Shown: positions 1-11,939 of the stretch, one piece after another
Position numbering within the stretch: position 1 is the stretch's first letter
How the letters are laid out: each line of letters starts with the position of its first letter
Assembly (NCBI GenBank): GCA_029532415.1
Contig: JAQOTA010000050.1
Coordinates: forward strand, 3,844,001-3,908,000
Source: Marasmius tenuissimus
Lineage: Eukaryota > Basidiomycota > Agaricomycetes > Agaricales > Marasmiaceae
DNA: 64,000 nt
Reading direction: 5' to 3'
Notes under the pieces: model-generated
The model's input: the letters and a program-made list of their open reading frames with translations, nothing else
What the model was told of the DNA's origin: nothing
Database searches by the model: none
Made by a program: the position numbers and the translations under genes

Positions 1-301
1 AGTGGCCGTTACCCACGAGATAGATTGCAGTGGTCCACATAGTCGTCCACTTTATTTCTTTGCAACGAGCAAGGATCGCCCAAGCGCGTCGCGCCCTCGG
101 AAAATCGGAGCGGTGTAAACATAGTTGCAAAATGTCGTAAAGCCGTCGTATGTGAGCCTTTCTCGTTGTACTTGGAGGTTTTGAGGAGAGAGAATCGAAG
201 AGAAAACCGTCTTGGTTGACGTGGGCGTGCATGTGGCAGCTTGACGAAACGTTTCATCTAAACTTACGCTTTGACACAAATTGTGGTTACAACTGTCGAT
301 C
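1..301. other. Upstream region of the ACMSD-like gene, no gene called
   Basis: Open frames exist on the minus strand here, but they overlap each other and the start of the downstream gene, and none resembles a protein I know. I see no splice pattern linking them. The region probably holds the promoter and 5' leader of the gene that starts at 302. Confidence 0.4.
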
Positions 302-1558
302 ATGGCTTCAAAACTCTTAGTCGACGTCCACACCCACGTTTACCTTCCACGATATGCCTCTCTGCTCAGATCTCGTTCCTCAGTACCAAAAATTGTCTCT
401 CTGAACAATCAAGAACGACTCGTCATTTTACCAAATGAAACGACTGGACGGCCTGTTGGTGCCCAGTACTGGGACCGGGATGAAAAGCTAAAGTTTATGG
501 ATCGCCATGGAATTGACGTCTCAGTTGTCAGGTATGTCGCTATTCGTTCGTCGTTTCTCGAGCTGCTGATGATAGGGAACTTAATAGCACAGCCAACCCA
601 TGGCTCGACTTCCTCACCCCCTCCGAGGCACACTCGACCGCGTTAAAACTCAATAACGACCTCGAAGAATACTGCTCGACGGGTCCGAACGTGTCACAGA
701 CTACCAATTCAGACGTTTTGAAGAGGTTATACGGATTCGGACTCCTTCCACTAGTTCCAGAGATTTCTACCGAGTCGGTGCTGGAAGCCGTCAAGCAGAT
801 CGCAGGGGCTCCCCATCTGAAGGGTTTAATCATGGGAACTCGTGGATTCGGGAAAGGCTTGGACGACGAAGCTTTAGATCCTATCTGGTCTGCGATTGAG
901 GAGGCTGAACTTGTCGTATTCCTGCACCCTCACTATGGCGTTGATAGTAGTGCCTGGGGTGAGAAGGATAACGGACATGTATTACCACTGGCTCTAGGGT
1001 TCCCATTCGAGACAACCACGGTAAGCTTGGCCTTTCAATGATGGCTACGCTCTTATTGTTTACACATCATAGGCAGCGACGCGTCTGATCCTATCTGGCG
1101 TTTTTGACCGTTTTCCACGTCTCCGGCTTCTTCTCGCTCATTCGGGTGGTACTCTTCCTCAGCTCTCCTCTCGGCTTGCATCTTGCATCGATCACGACCC
1201 AGTCGTTGCAACGAGGCTCAAGCATGACGCACGCTACTACTTGGGGAAGTTGTACCTTGATGCAGTCGCGTATGGCTCGGAGGAGCTGGGCTTCGTGAGC
1301 GACGTTCTTGCTCGCGCTGGTCGTTATGAGAAAGGAGCTCACCAAGAGACTGCCACGGTCAGGAGTGCAGGGAGCGACAGGATGCTCTTTGGAACTGATC
1401 ACCCATTCTTCCCGCCTCTGAGCGCGACAGAGAAATGGAGGAGTGTGGTCGAGAATCTCGACGCTATCGAGAACGTTCAGGGCTGGTCAGCAGCGGACAA
1501 GGACGCTGTCAGGGGTGGAAATGCACTTTCGTTGTTCAAACTTGGGTCGAAAGCTTGA
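302..1558 (+). CDS. ACMSD-like amidohydrolase (2-amino-3-carboxymuconate-6-semialdehyde decarboxylase)
   Basis: Exons 302-531, 588-1020 and 1073-1558 give 382 residues. The protein opens with the metal-binding HTH motif of the amidohydrolase-2 superfamily (H10 and H12 in DVHTHVY), has a second histidine motif LAHSGG (H244) and the late acidic motif FGTDHPF (D330). These match ACMSD, which removes a carboxyl group from the unstable ring-opening product of 3-hydroxyanthranilate and so diverts it from quinolinate and NAD. The first intron is placed so that SVV joins TANPWLDFL, a conserved ACMSD stretch. It lies tail to tail with quinolinate phosphoribosyltransferase, which supports a role in the kynurenine pathway. 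Related decarboxylases (resorcylate, isoorotate) share the fold, so the substrate is inferred. Confidence 0.88.
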
Positions 1559-1598
1559 TTATGTGGACGGAACCATACCATACAAAAGTTGTGTATAT

Positions 1599-2717
<1,119 letters not shown>

Positions 2718-2870
2718 AGTGAAAGTGAGAAAGGAACAGGCACTCGGGCCGGACATATGGCTACATCACTGGACGGATCTTCGGCTCTTCCGGGTCGTGG
2801 AAAGAGCGCTCTGGAAGAACGAAAACGGCGACTGCACCCATGTATTTGGTTCGTATAGTAATTTAGAGTG

Positions 2871-3622
2871 TCAAACTAAAAATGCTCCCAGCACAGCGAG
2901 GGAGGCACAAAGTCCAGCGATATACGGATTGATGGGACCAGCATTCCGAGCTTTGTTGCTTACAGTTGTAGCGGCGTGGAGAGAGGAAGTAGAAGAAGCA
3001 GCCGTCGATATTTTCGCCTGACCTTGCGCAACATACGGGGTAGCCATGGAATGACTGGGAGAGGAACGGCATGAGACGATGAGATGATATCCACACGGAA
3101 TGGACGAACCCTCTTACGCGCTCGACATATTTTGCCCATCCTCGCAATCTCCGACAACGATATCGAATTCTTCGGACTGGGCGAGGATAGACTCGGGGCT
3201 CTTGTCGTTCATGCATAGGTTAACTCTGAACGTCCTGCCACAGAAGGGGCGATCTTGAGGAAGAGAGACAAAGATGCTTTCAAGAGAGCCATCCACTTCA
3301 GATTGTAGAAGGAGGTTATTGACCGGTTGCTCTGAATGATTCTACAAAGGTATTGATGAGGTGTGGACCTCATAGTCTCAAATTTTCCACACTTACAGTG
3401 TTCGTGAGGAAGATTGCAAAAGTAGGTTTATCGGTGCTCACTTTGGACCATCTGATGCTGGAGGTGATCTATTTAGAGGTATGCGGAGAATAGGCGGACT
3501 GCGGATGCTTACGTCTGGTTCCCGGAACCCGACCACGAGTCGCCCTCAGTAGGAAATGAGACCTGGTAGGCAGAAATAGAGATGGTGCAAAGGGCGAGGA
3601 ACAAGGCGCATAGAAAGTACAT
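2871..3622 (-). CDS. KRE9/KNH1-like Ser/Thr-rich GPI-anchored cell-surface protein
   Basis: Exons 3513-3622, 3397-3457, 3118-3341 and 2871-3054 give 192 residues. The first 20 residues are a clear signal peptide (MYFLCALFLALCTISISAYQ). The mature start matches the KRE9/KNH1 N-terminal domain of fungal cell-wall proteins, with SGSGNQTIRWSKVSTD followed by a beta-strand-rich repeat and VVGDCED. The C-terminus is a Ser/Thr-rich linker, a small-residue site (NAG) and a short hydrophobic tail ending AVLGAFLV, as expected for GPI attachment. It probably sits in the plasma membrane or wall and takes part in beta-glucan assembly, which is inferred from the family. It starts about 150 bases downstream of QPRTase on the same strand. 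Confidence 0.87.
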
Positions 3623-3757
3623 GGCGAGATGAAAGAAAGACTGAGACGAACGTTCAGGCAGCCTTAACGCTTTATTTATAGGGACGGGCCTGAGTCGATA
3701 AACCAGGTCAAACAACAAATAATCGAACCAGTGTCATTGTTACTTACTGGCGGGTTT

Positions 3758-4948
3758 CTACTCTACAGAGATACTCCTCAACATGTCCTCAGCATCCATC
3801 CACAGGTCGCGTTGTTTCCATACCCCTACAACTATAGCGATGATCATCCAGCACGACGTTTGATCCATTTCTGAAGCCCCATCTGTGGACGCTCCAGGTG
3901 GTGTGCTTTCGACCGACACCGATTTCTGAGCCTCCTGTACGAGTACTTTGAGAAGTGCGAAACAAGCTCTGGACAGGTTGCGAAGCAGGTTCATATCATC
4001 AGCCGATATGTAATCTCCCACACGGGTCAGTAGCGCAAACATCCACTGTGCATGTGCCTGCTTCAGTGTTGCTGAAGGGGAGCCAGAAGCACGAGAGTCG
4101 AGGTATACGTTGATCCAATGCGTGAAATACATTAGGAGGTGTAAGGACATGCGCTAACAGAATGAAAATCAGTGACGTTCACCAAAGCAACTGCTCGATC
4201 TACGTACCTCGTCCAAAAGCTTCAAGATTTTTGGTACGGGCTGCTTGGGTTTGTAAAGGCTAGAATTTGTCTCTGGAGGTTGTGTCTCATCTCTAGCCGT
4301 ATTCGAACTTTCTGGATCTTCATCAGGTGTAAAGCCACGCATTCCTCTGCCTAGCTTGCGTTGCTTGGAATTTTTGGGCTTCTTCGGAGGGTTCCATTCG
4401 GAGGAAGGTTTACCGGCCAGAAATTCCCACCATAAAGCACGCTCTTGTATATCGGGCATGATTCTGGAGCCCTGTTGAGGAATGTCGACATGAATGGTGG
4501 GCTGGATCAAATTCTACACGAAAGGAATGTGAGTGCTCTTTCAACGAACAACAATCTAAGATACAGTAGACGTACCTTTCTAAGATTCTGAAACCGTGTT
4601 TCTATAAGTGATCGCCACTCTTCAGACGGAAGCGAGAGGTGTGGGGGAAGATATCGAGGCAGCGGAAGAACGGGTTCCATGTCTTGGTTGGAGTATGGGT
4701 TATCAACTCGAGTTACATGAGGAAGTCGAAGGGCATCTCGTCTGGAAGAGAATCAGAATTTGGAGAGAGGGCTATCAGTAAGAAAATGCGCACCTTACAG
4801 TAAAAAGGTATTCCAGCCCATCTTGAGGTATTCCGTTGTAATCCCCAGGCAAGTTGGCAACAGGTAGTATCTGCCTGCCAAACGAGATCTCTTCGCCGTC
4901 AGAATCTTCTAAGTCTTCTCTTTTGCGTTTACGATGGGCTGAGGACAT
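3758..4948 (-). CDS. Gemin2/Brr1-family snRNP assembly factor
   Basis: Exons 4794-4948, 4576-4741, 4208-4513 and 3758-4153 give 340 residues. An acidic-basic N-terminus (MSSAHRKRKRED) is followed by the family signature LPGDYNGIPQDGLEYLFTV, and the C-terminal half contains the helical block QWMFALLTRVGD and LLRNLSRACF seen in Gemin2/SIP1 and yeast Brr1. These proteins hold the Sm ring during U-snRNP assembly in cytoplasm and nucleus. A lysine-rich low-complexity segment (PKKPKNSKQRK) sits mid-protein. The gene is divergent from the next gene, with 152 bases between start codons. The family call is from motif recognition, and no alignment was run. Confidence 0.85.
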
Positions 4949-5100
4949 GATCGCGAATGACCAGAGGGTTCGGGTGAGCCGACTGAGTCTGACTCCGAGC
5001 GGATCAAAGTCGTAGTTGTAAAGAAAGAGTAGGTGTCAAAAGTGACAACCGTCTGTCACCGGTCCGCGCTCCCTTGCTCTCACTCTCTGAAATACCAGAC
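4949..5100. promoter_or_regulatory. Short divergent intergenic region (Gemin2-like / small nuclear basic protein)
   Basis: The 152 bases separate two start codons on opposite strands, so both promoters must lie here or overlap the genes. It contains a short palindromic stretch, TGTCAAAAGTGACA, at about 5036-5049 and a further TGTCACC nearby. Factor binding is not shown. Confidence 0.4.
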
Positions 5101-6099
5101 ATGGCGGACGAGGATACCGTCGATACGGAGGCTCTTCAAGCCCAAATAGATCTCTCCATGTCATATATGCATGGGCTCGTGTCCTCTTGGATTAAACCGT
5201 CGGCCAAAAGCGTAAAATCCAATGACAAGAGCTTCGAGGCAGAGCTACAGGAGTCTTTGCGCAGACCGCCGAGGTGAGCACCATTCATTTCGTAGGCTCT
5301 TTACGACCCAGACAACGCTACAGACTAGGTGTCGGTGCATCTATACCGGAAGCTAATGCTTCCAATACACGGGAGGCAGCGCGACTCAAAGGACAATTGA
5401 CCGGAAAACGCAAACGCGATACAAACGATGACCCTGTTCCTCCTCTGAAATACCACCACCTTTCCAATGATGACGACGAGGAAGAGAGTAGGTCTGGTGC
5501 TATCAAGAAGAAAGTAGCGAGCGACCCGTTCAGTGGGAAAGACAAGCGGAAAGCTTTGCCCGCACCCTTACAGTCCAATACGATCGAGATACGCCCAACC
5601 TCCGAGAAGAGCGAGGCTGCGGCAAAATCAGAAATTCAGACCTCTGGCGTTCCGGATGTCGGGAATACGAAGGACAGAATCAGTTCCAAGGAGACTAATC
5701 ATGAAGCGGTGAAGACACAACACTCGGAAGTTCAGGTCAGCGCCCACAACTCACAAGGTATGTCCGAGCGTTCCAGGGAATTTTGTTAGTCCAACCGCTA
5801 ACGGCGAACAATGGCCTCCCCGTACACTGTACAGTTGATACACCGGCGACGTCATCGAAACGGGTCCAGCTCAACCCCAACCTCCCGTTATTGAATCTAG
5901 AGGGTCCGGTTGTAAAACAGACATCCGACGATGACGAGAACCACGATACGCAGAGCCACACACCTTCCAAGAAAAAAAGGAAAAGGCGCAAAAAGAAAAA
6001 GTCCATGCAAGATCAGGCAATGCCTGTTTCCCCGTCAGGTAGTCTTGCACAGTACCCTCCATGCACTCTTCTGAACCCTATCCTATAGCAGAAAAGTAA
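5101..6099 (+). CDS. Small lysine-rich, probably nuclear protein of unknown function
   Basis: Exons 5101-5273, 5324-5757, 5835-6038 and 6089-6099 give 273 residues. The N-terminus (MADEDTVDTEALQAQIDLSMSY) is helical and acidic. It is followed by an RRPPRLGVGA motif, then a charged region with LKGQLTGKRKRD and a strongly basic run (KKKRKRRKKKKS) near the C-terminus that should act as a nuclear or nucleolar signal. The arrangement resembles small fungal proteins of the DUF3245 type, but I am not certain of that family. The second intron has a nearer in-frame acceptor at 5789 that would make it only 32 bases; I chose the acceptor at 5834 because a CTAAC branch site precedes it. The last exon codes only AEK and stop. 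Confidence 0.72.
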
Positions 6100-6314
6100 T
6101 ACATTCTTGTTTGGCTCCAGCCTCCATCCACTCTTCAATTCCATAAGTTATCTACAGGCCTATCTACTAATAGATATTAATGTAATCCACATAAACATAT
6201 TCCTCTAACAATACAGTCACAGTGTACAATTCCGTTTCCGTTGATTCGTGAAAGGAAAAAAATAATAGTCCAAGCCATAAGTTACTCCGTGCCGGCGGAT
6301 ATTACCACCACCAC

Positions 6315-6901
6315 CTAACGCCTCGCACTGGGTCTGCGAGGAGGACCATTATTAGTGCGGGTGGATGCCCCGCGCTTCACAGTGTTTCTCCTGGTCGTCG
6401 ACGGGCGATGGTTGAGCTGAGGTGCTGGTCCTGCAGCCCGACGACTCGAGCGGCTGGAGTGCTGTCGAATGGGTGGACGCTGTGTGGACCTTTGGGTATT
6501 GCTGCGACGGGGCTTCTTCTTGGGCGAGCTTCGGAGAAAGCTGAAGATACCTGTAGAGCGAGGTTTGGGACGCCTAGCTTCGAGCGTCTTCTTCTGCTTC
6601 TGGTAAGACCTGGCAGCTTTCATTTCCTTGATACCCTAGTGATTGCTACGAGGTCAGCGGCGATCACAAGAGGTTCTGACAGACACTCACCCGAGTCCTC
6701 AGCTGCTCATCGCCCAACAATGTTCCGCGCATCTTCGCGAGCCATCCGTGCATAACAGACGGAAGAGGTTGCTTGCGGAGAGAACCATCGCGATGGTACT
6801 GTATCAAGCGGATATATCAGCTCCTTTCTGTTGTGAAGAATGCAAAGTATGTAAAGTATAGTGGGGCTCACATAAGCTTCAGTCGCCCATTCGATCTTCA
6901 T
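6315..6901 (-). CDS. Small basic protein, function unknown
   Basis: Exons 6872-6901, 6691-6798 and 6315-6635 give 152 residues. The N-terminal third contains VMHGWLAKMRGTLLGDEQLR, which is loosely like the repeats of CsbD/stress-type small proteins, though the match is weak. The C-terminal half is rich in arginine, proline and serine and looks disordered (RRSNTQRSTQRPP). It has no signal peptide or membrane segment. Intron phases agree and both introns use normal GT-AG ends, which is the main support for a real gene. I do not recognise the family. Confidence 0.6.
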
Positions 6902-7888
6902 GGGGGGCGTCGATAATGGGTGAGATAGTGCGTAAGGTGGAGATGGAGGTCGTCAATTGCTTAGGGTTCAGTTTAAGTAAATTGCAGGAACAAGGGCATG
7001 TTCGCCACGCTGTAGACGTAAATGGCAAGTAAGTAGTTTGGTGATGCGTGCGGCGGCGTGGCGGGCCGTCCGTAGCACAATAAACACGTTAGAAACGCGT
7101 TGTCCAAGCGTTGCCCAAGCGTTGTTCTCTCGTTTCCATCGATGACTTGAATGGTCCAGCTGCAGGAAACGGTGAGGATGACCAGGTTCACTGCCTTGGC
7201 TGACGCTTTACGCCAAGTCCACAGGAGAGCCATTGTCAACAAGACGGCGAACTGACTCTGATGTCACAGTTGTGCCGTACCTTACAGTCCCCTTCCTCCC
7301 TGCTTCCCTGCGGAATTATCTTCGATCACACAGCACTCTCCGTTACCCTCTCCACCGTAAGTAAACCTTCGACCGTTCATAACCTGGGAAGTCTTGCATC
7401 CTAGTAAGACCTGTGCGCATTTTCGCGTCCGTAATCCACGCTGGTCGAGCTGTCTGCCAGTAAAGCGGCCCCTTGAGTGGGAATGGTTGACGACAGAGGT
7501 CATCGTGTGGTGCAAGTCGGTAAGATGGTGATTCCCGACGTTGATGTACAGGTATAGGTGAAAGCCAAATTTCCTGACAGGAAATTTCTCCAAAAAAGGC
7601 AGCATAAACGACACGTGCCAGAAAGCACTGCTTGACATCTCTATTTTCTACCACTTTCGGCACAGCCCGTCCTCCCACCGACGATGTCTCCGATGGTATT
7701 CTCACTGCCATAACATTTTCGTTTACCTTTGCATCTACTCGTCCTTTACGCGCTGTAATGCCGGGTATTCAGCTCACCGAGCAAATCTATTGCTGGAAAC
7801 AGCCATCTTCATGGTACAAGAAGACGAGGATGTGGAGGAAAGGTAAGTCAGTCCGAAGCCGTCGAACCTCGAATTTCAGGTCACCAAG
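6902..7888. other. Intergenic region, no gene supported
   Basis: Several overlapping open frames occur on both strands but none has family motifs or a consistent splice pattern. The last 150 bases are probably the 5' leader of the phosphatase gene and may include a short leader intron (GTAAGTC near 7843 to TTCAG at 7879). I see no tRNA or repeat. Confidence 0.4.
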
Positions 7889-8619
7889 ATGAGCAACTGG
7901 AAAAACGTCAACGCGGTCATCGAAAACAGGCTGTTTTTGGGCAAGTGAGTAGAGAACACGCGTATTGACCTTTTCTTAACGTGCATCAGATGTTGACGCG
8001 TCTTAATAGCATTACTGCGGCTCGTTCCACTCGAACCTTAACAGAACGTCGCGTCACTCATATTGTCTCTGTGTGCTCAGATCCTATTCCTGCGGAGCTT
8101 CCGCAGTCTGGCATACGACACCTTCGAATTCCTGTCGAGGACGTTGACTATGCAGACCTCTTGATACATCTGCCTTCCGCCGTACGGTTCATTCACGACG
8201 CTCTGAGAAGCGGCGGGGTGGTACTTGTGCATTGCGTCCAAGGGATTTCGCGAAGCGCAGCCATTGTCGCAGCATACAGTGAGTTCTCAGTCTTGCTAGT
8301 GAGACCTTCGCTTGGGTAAATTGCGTGCTAAATGATTGTTTCCTTGTTCCTATCTCTCAGTAATGTGGTCGAGCAGAGTCAACGCCACCCAGGCCCTAGA
8401 GATCGTTAGAAGAGGTGCTATCCGTTTTTTGGCGGAGTTCCTGCGTACTGATCTTTTTTATTCACACTAGCTCGGGATCAGATATGGCTCAACCCAGGTT
8501 TCCAAGAACAACTAGTTCTATATGAACTCTGTGATTACGCTCCTTCTCCATCCAATGGCATCTACGCTAGTTGGAGAACCAAGCTGGACCGTCGCCTCCA
8601 GGCTAGTGGCTTGCGATAA
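7889..8619 (+). CDS. Dual-specificity protein phosphatase
   Basis: Exons 7889-7944, 8010-8278, 8361-8414 and 8471-8619 give 175 residues, the size of a single catalytic domain. The active-site loop HCVQGISRS (C94, R100) is complete, and the upstream aspartate loop is present in VEDVDYADLL. The segment RRVTHIVSVCSD matches the conserved strand before the D-loop of atypical DSPs. It should remove phosphate from Ser/Thr/Tyr residues; the substrate, possibly a MAP kinase, is not shown by the sequence. The start at 7889 (MSNWKNVN) gives the usual N-terminus of fungal members. There is no targeting signal. Confidence 0.9.
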
Positions 8620-9090
8620 GTGTTTATCATGTATCAAAAGATTTCTTCCGCATTCCCTACTGGATGTCTTGTTTTAGAGCTGCTGTACGATACACAAAGC
8701 GGAATGACCAGTACCTTGCCACATCTATTGATTGCATCAGTGCCTCCCGCCACCAGGCGGACTACTTCCTCACGTTTCACACAGTCCCTTGGATTCAGGC
8801 CCGATATAATTGCTAAGTTCCAGGTCAGTTTTACGAGCGTATGATGGGATGCAAGTCATGATAGACTGATGAGCGTCCGGACCTGGAAGCTAGCTCAGTC
8901 TGGCGAGCTCTGGCGTTGCATGGCAAAGCTGTGGGTATTCTTACGCCCAAGGACATAATTATGAATATCCCCGAGCTGATTTCGGTTATCGTAGCACGCG
9001 ACAATGCGATCAACTTGCTCATCCCCTTGACAAATATCGGGAGATCGTGACCGTGTGCTTGTGTAACCCTTTCCATCCAACTCCAGTCTT
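8620..9090. other. Intergenic region left of the candidate transposon
   Basis: This is the 3' flank of the phosphatase gene. It has no recognisable gene. A tRNA-like D-arm at 8891-8908 was examined and rejected. It ends at the 9-base direct repeat that flanks the element starting at 9100. Confidence 0.4.
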
Positions 9091-9113
9091 CCGTTCAGTT
9101 AGACTCGCAGGCC

Positions 9114-9199
9114 GTCGGTAGGTGAACCTTACCCGGGCTACTGATGGCGTCCAAATATGGTATTGCGGAGTGTGAAATGGGGTAGGTTCACCTACCGAC
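9114..9199. repeat. Inverted repeat (left hairpin of candidate element)
   Basis: Arm GTCGGTAGGTGAACCT at 9114-9129 is the exact complement of bases 9184-9199. Pairing resumes after one bulged base, and the loop is about 44 bases. Confidence 0.75.
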
Positions 9200-10166
9200 T
9201 GGTATGCTCGGTTCACTTTTTGGCGGGTCGACCATTTGTGACTTTGGACTTAGCCAAATTTCATTGATCGACATTTGTCGCGAACACAAGAATTGTTCTT
9301 CACATTTCCTCACACATGTTAATACATAAAAAATGTATAAGCCTAGTCTGTAGTGACTACTACATGTCCTTGGTAGCACGAAAAGGTAGAAGATGTAGAC
9401 GAACCTAAGTTATTGTGAAAATTGTGGTGAACGGCGAAACCAAAGGTGAATAGGTCACATGTGACACGCACCAGTAACACGGGAGGAAGATGGACACTAA
9501 GCATTGCTGTATAACAGGCGGCTGCTTTTCTGAGAGGTGTTGTGCATATGTGCATTCGCTGCAGTGCACTTAACGGAGAGATTGGGAGGGATTTTCCGAT
9601 TTTGAGGTCTGTTCTGGTGCTGGACTTGGACGTACACAATCAAGTTTGAGATAGCAACGAGCTAAGATAAAGAAGACAGTGAAAGTAAAAGAATAGCTGT
9701 GAAAAATACGCACCGATACGCGCCGCAAAGCCCCATGCCATGGTCCATAGCCCATACAACGTAAATCCTTCAGTATCGGACCTGGAACGAAAAGTAGAGA
9801 CTGTCGATAGGGTAGCCCAGATATAATTTACGACAGGCGTCGAGTCTTGGAGATGTTGATGAGTTCAGCGAGGCAGAGGTCCTGTGTTGCTTTGAGAAAG
9901 ATGGATCTCGTTCGAATCTCGTTTCTGAGTTGACAATAAGGTGACGCCAAGCTAGCATTGAGATATTTGGTGTGAAGGTATAGTGTTCCAGCGTATACAA
10001 GTCATCAGAAGACTCGGTAGTTGAAGGTTTGACGAGAGGGTAAAGCGTAGAGGGAGGTAGAGGAAGGTGGTGGAGGTGGTGGTTGTGGGGGCAAATTGCG
10101 AGTGAGCGGAATTTCGCTAAGTCCGTTGTCACAAATGCGTGACACGGTAAAAATTGAACCGAGCAT

Positions 10167-10213
10167 ACCAGCCGTTCTTTCGAACGAGCGCGGAGTTTGA
10201 AAGAACGGCTGGT
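10167..10213. repeat. Inverted repeat (right hairpin of candidate element)
   Basis: ACCAGCCGTTCTTTC at 10167-10181 is matched base for base by its complement at 10199-10213, with a 17-base loop. Confidence 0.8.
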
Positions 10214-10232
10214 CACGAGCCTACCGTTCAGT

Positions 10233-10613
10233 ATCGCATAGGCGGCTTGAGTGGTGGCGTGAGATATATCGGGCGGCGGGGCCGGAGTCAGCGGTGCCCC
10301 GCCTCTCTGTCGGAGCCGGAAAATGACCTGAAATGACCCACTTAGGAAACGTTATCGTCCACGTAGCAATGCGTGTATTTTCGAGGACAGGAAACTACTT
10401 AAAAACTAGGAGAGATAGCTAGAATATTCAACAAGACCTTCCAGCCTGACTTCTGCGCTTGCGAGACACGGTGCGGGAGTTTGTGCCGTTTGCGGTTGCC
10501 ACGTCTAACCATTGAGTGACAGGGTCTGAATTTTTACTTAATTGCAGTCACACGCATCTTGTCCTCCGACCACACCTTGCATCTTTCCCTCTCTCTTCTT
10601 TCATCCTTCAATC
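10233..10613. other. Promoter and 5' leader region of ARF1
   Basis: The region has no coding frame with recognisable motifs. A GC-rich imperfect palindrome (GGGCGGCGGGGC with TGCCCCGCC, about 10270-10305) and a pyrimidine-rich stretch (10580-10610) immediately precede the ARF1 start codon. Leader function is inferred. Confidence 0.4.
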
Positions 10614-11436
<823 letters not shown>

Positions 11437-11939
11437 ATGATCACACGATTCTCTTCACTTCGGTGATTGCCACGAATTCTCGAAAATGTAGCTATCACCT
11501 CTTTGTCTACTATCATACTCTTTTTTCTGGAAATTTTATATTTTAACGCCCCGACTTGCTCATTTTCTCCTCCTTTTCCTTTGATGTACATAGGTGGACC
11601 CGGAGTTTCAGTAGGGTTCTTAGACTGCTAATCGAGCGTCGCATATTATTCCTTCATGTGCAAGATACATACTTCAGCACCGCGGCTCGCCTGTCTAAAC
11701 ATGGCCTTGCTATCAACTCTGGTCAGGAGAACGTTTTGATGCATTTATACCTTGGCCACTCGTGCTTGTGCTCCCGAAGGAGACGACACAAGTCGCAAAG
11801 CTATCTACCTCGCGAGAGGTTGGCCTTCGAAGTTTGCTCCAAATCCATGAGTTCCCCAGAAGTTATTCCATGGTCAATACAGCACAAATACAGTGTCAAA
11901 TGCAATGGGTATATACATATGTTCAATTACTATTAGATG
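11437..11939. other. Region between convergent ARF1 and SEC15, no gene supported
   Basis: Mostly 3' untranslated sequence of both genes is expected here. Open frames are short, lack motifs, and are poor in fungal splice signals. Confidence 0.4.

Larger units (their letters stand above)
9100..10223. mobile_element. Candidate non-autonomous DNA transposon (Mutator-like by its 9 bp duplication)
   Basis: The 1124 bp segment is flanked by identical 9-base direct repeats CCGTTCAGT at 9091-9099 and 10224-10232. Its two ends are inverted relatives: TAGACTCGCA at the left and, on the opposite strand, TAGGCTCGTG at the right (7 of the first 8 match). Inside each end is a hairpin (arms 9114-9134/9179-9199 and 10167-10181/10199-10213). 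Next to them is a perfect 17-base inverted pair, CTGGTATGCTCGGTTCA, at 9199-9215 and its complement at 10155-10171. No transposase was recognised. A 9 bp target duplication is typical of Mutator-like elements, so the class is inferred from that alone. Confidence 0.6.

Noticed and set aside
9..333. Minus-strand open frames upstream of the ACMSD-like gene
   Set aside because: They overlap each other and the start of a well-supported gene, and show no family motifs.
8891..8910. A tRNA-like A box (TAGCTCAGTCTGG) with a pairing D-stem
   Set aside because: No matching acceptor stem, anticodon stem or B box (GGTTCGA) occurs within the next 120 bases.
9343..10216. Minus-strand open frames inside the candidate transposon, one beginning MLAWRHLIVNSETRFERD
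   Set aside because: No transposase or known domain was recognised and no splice pattern joins them into a longer protein.
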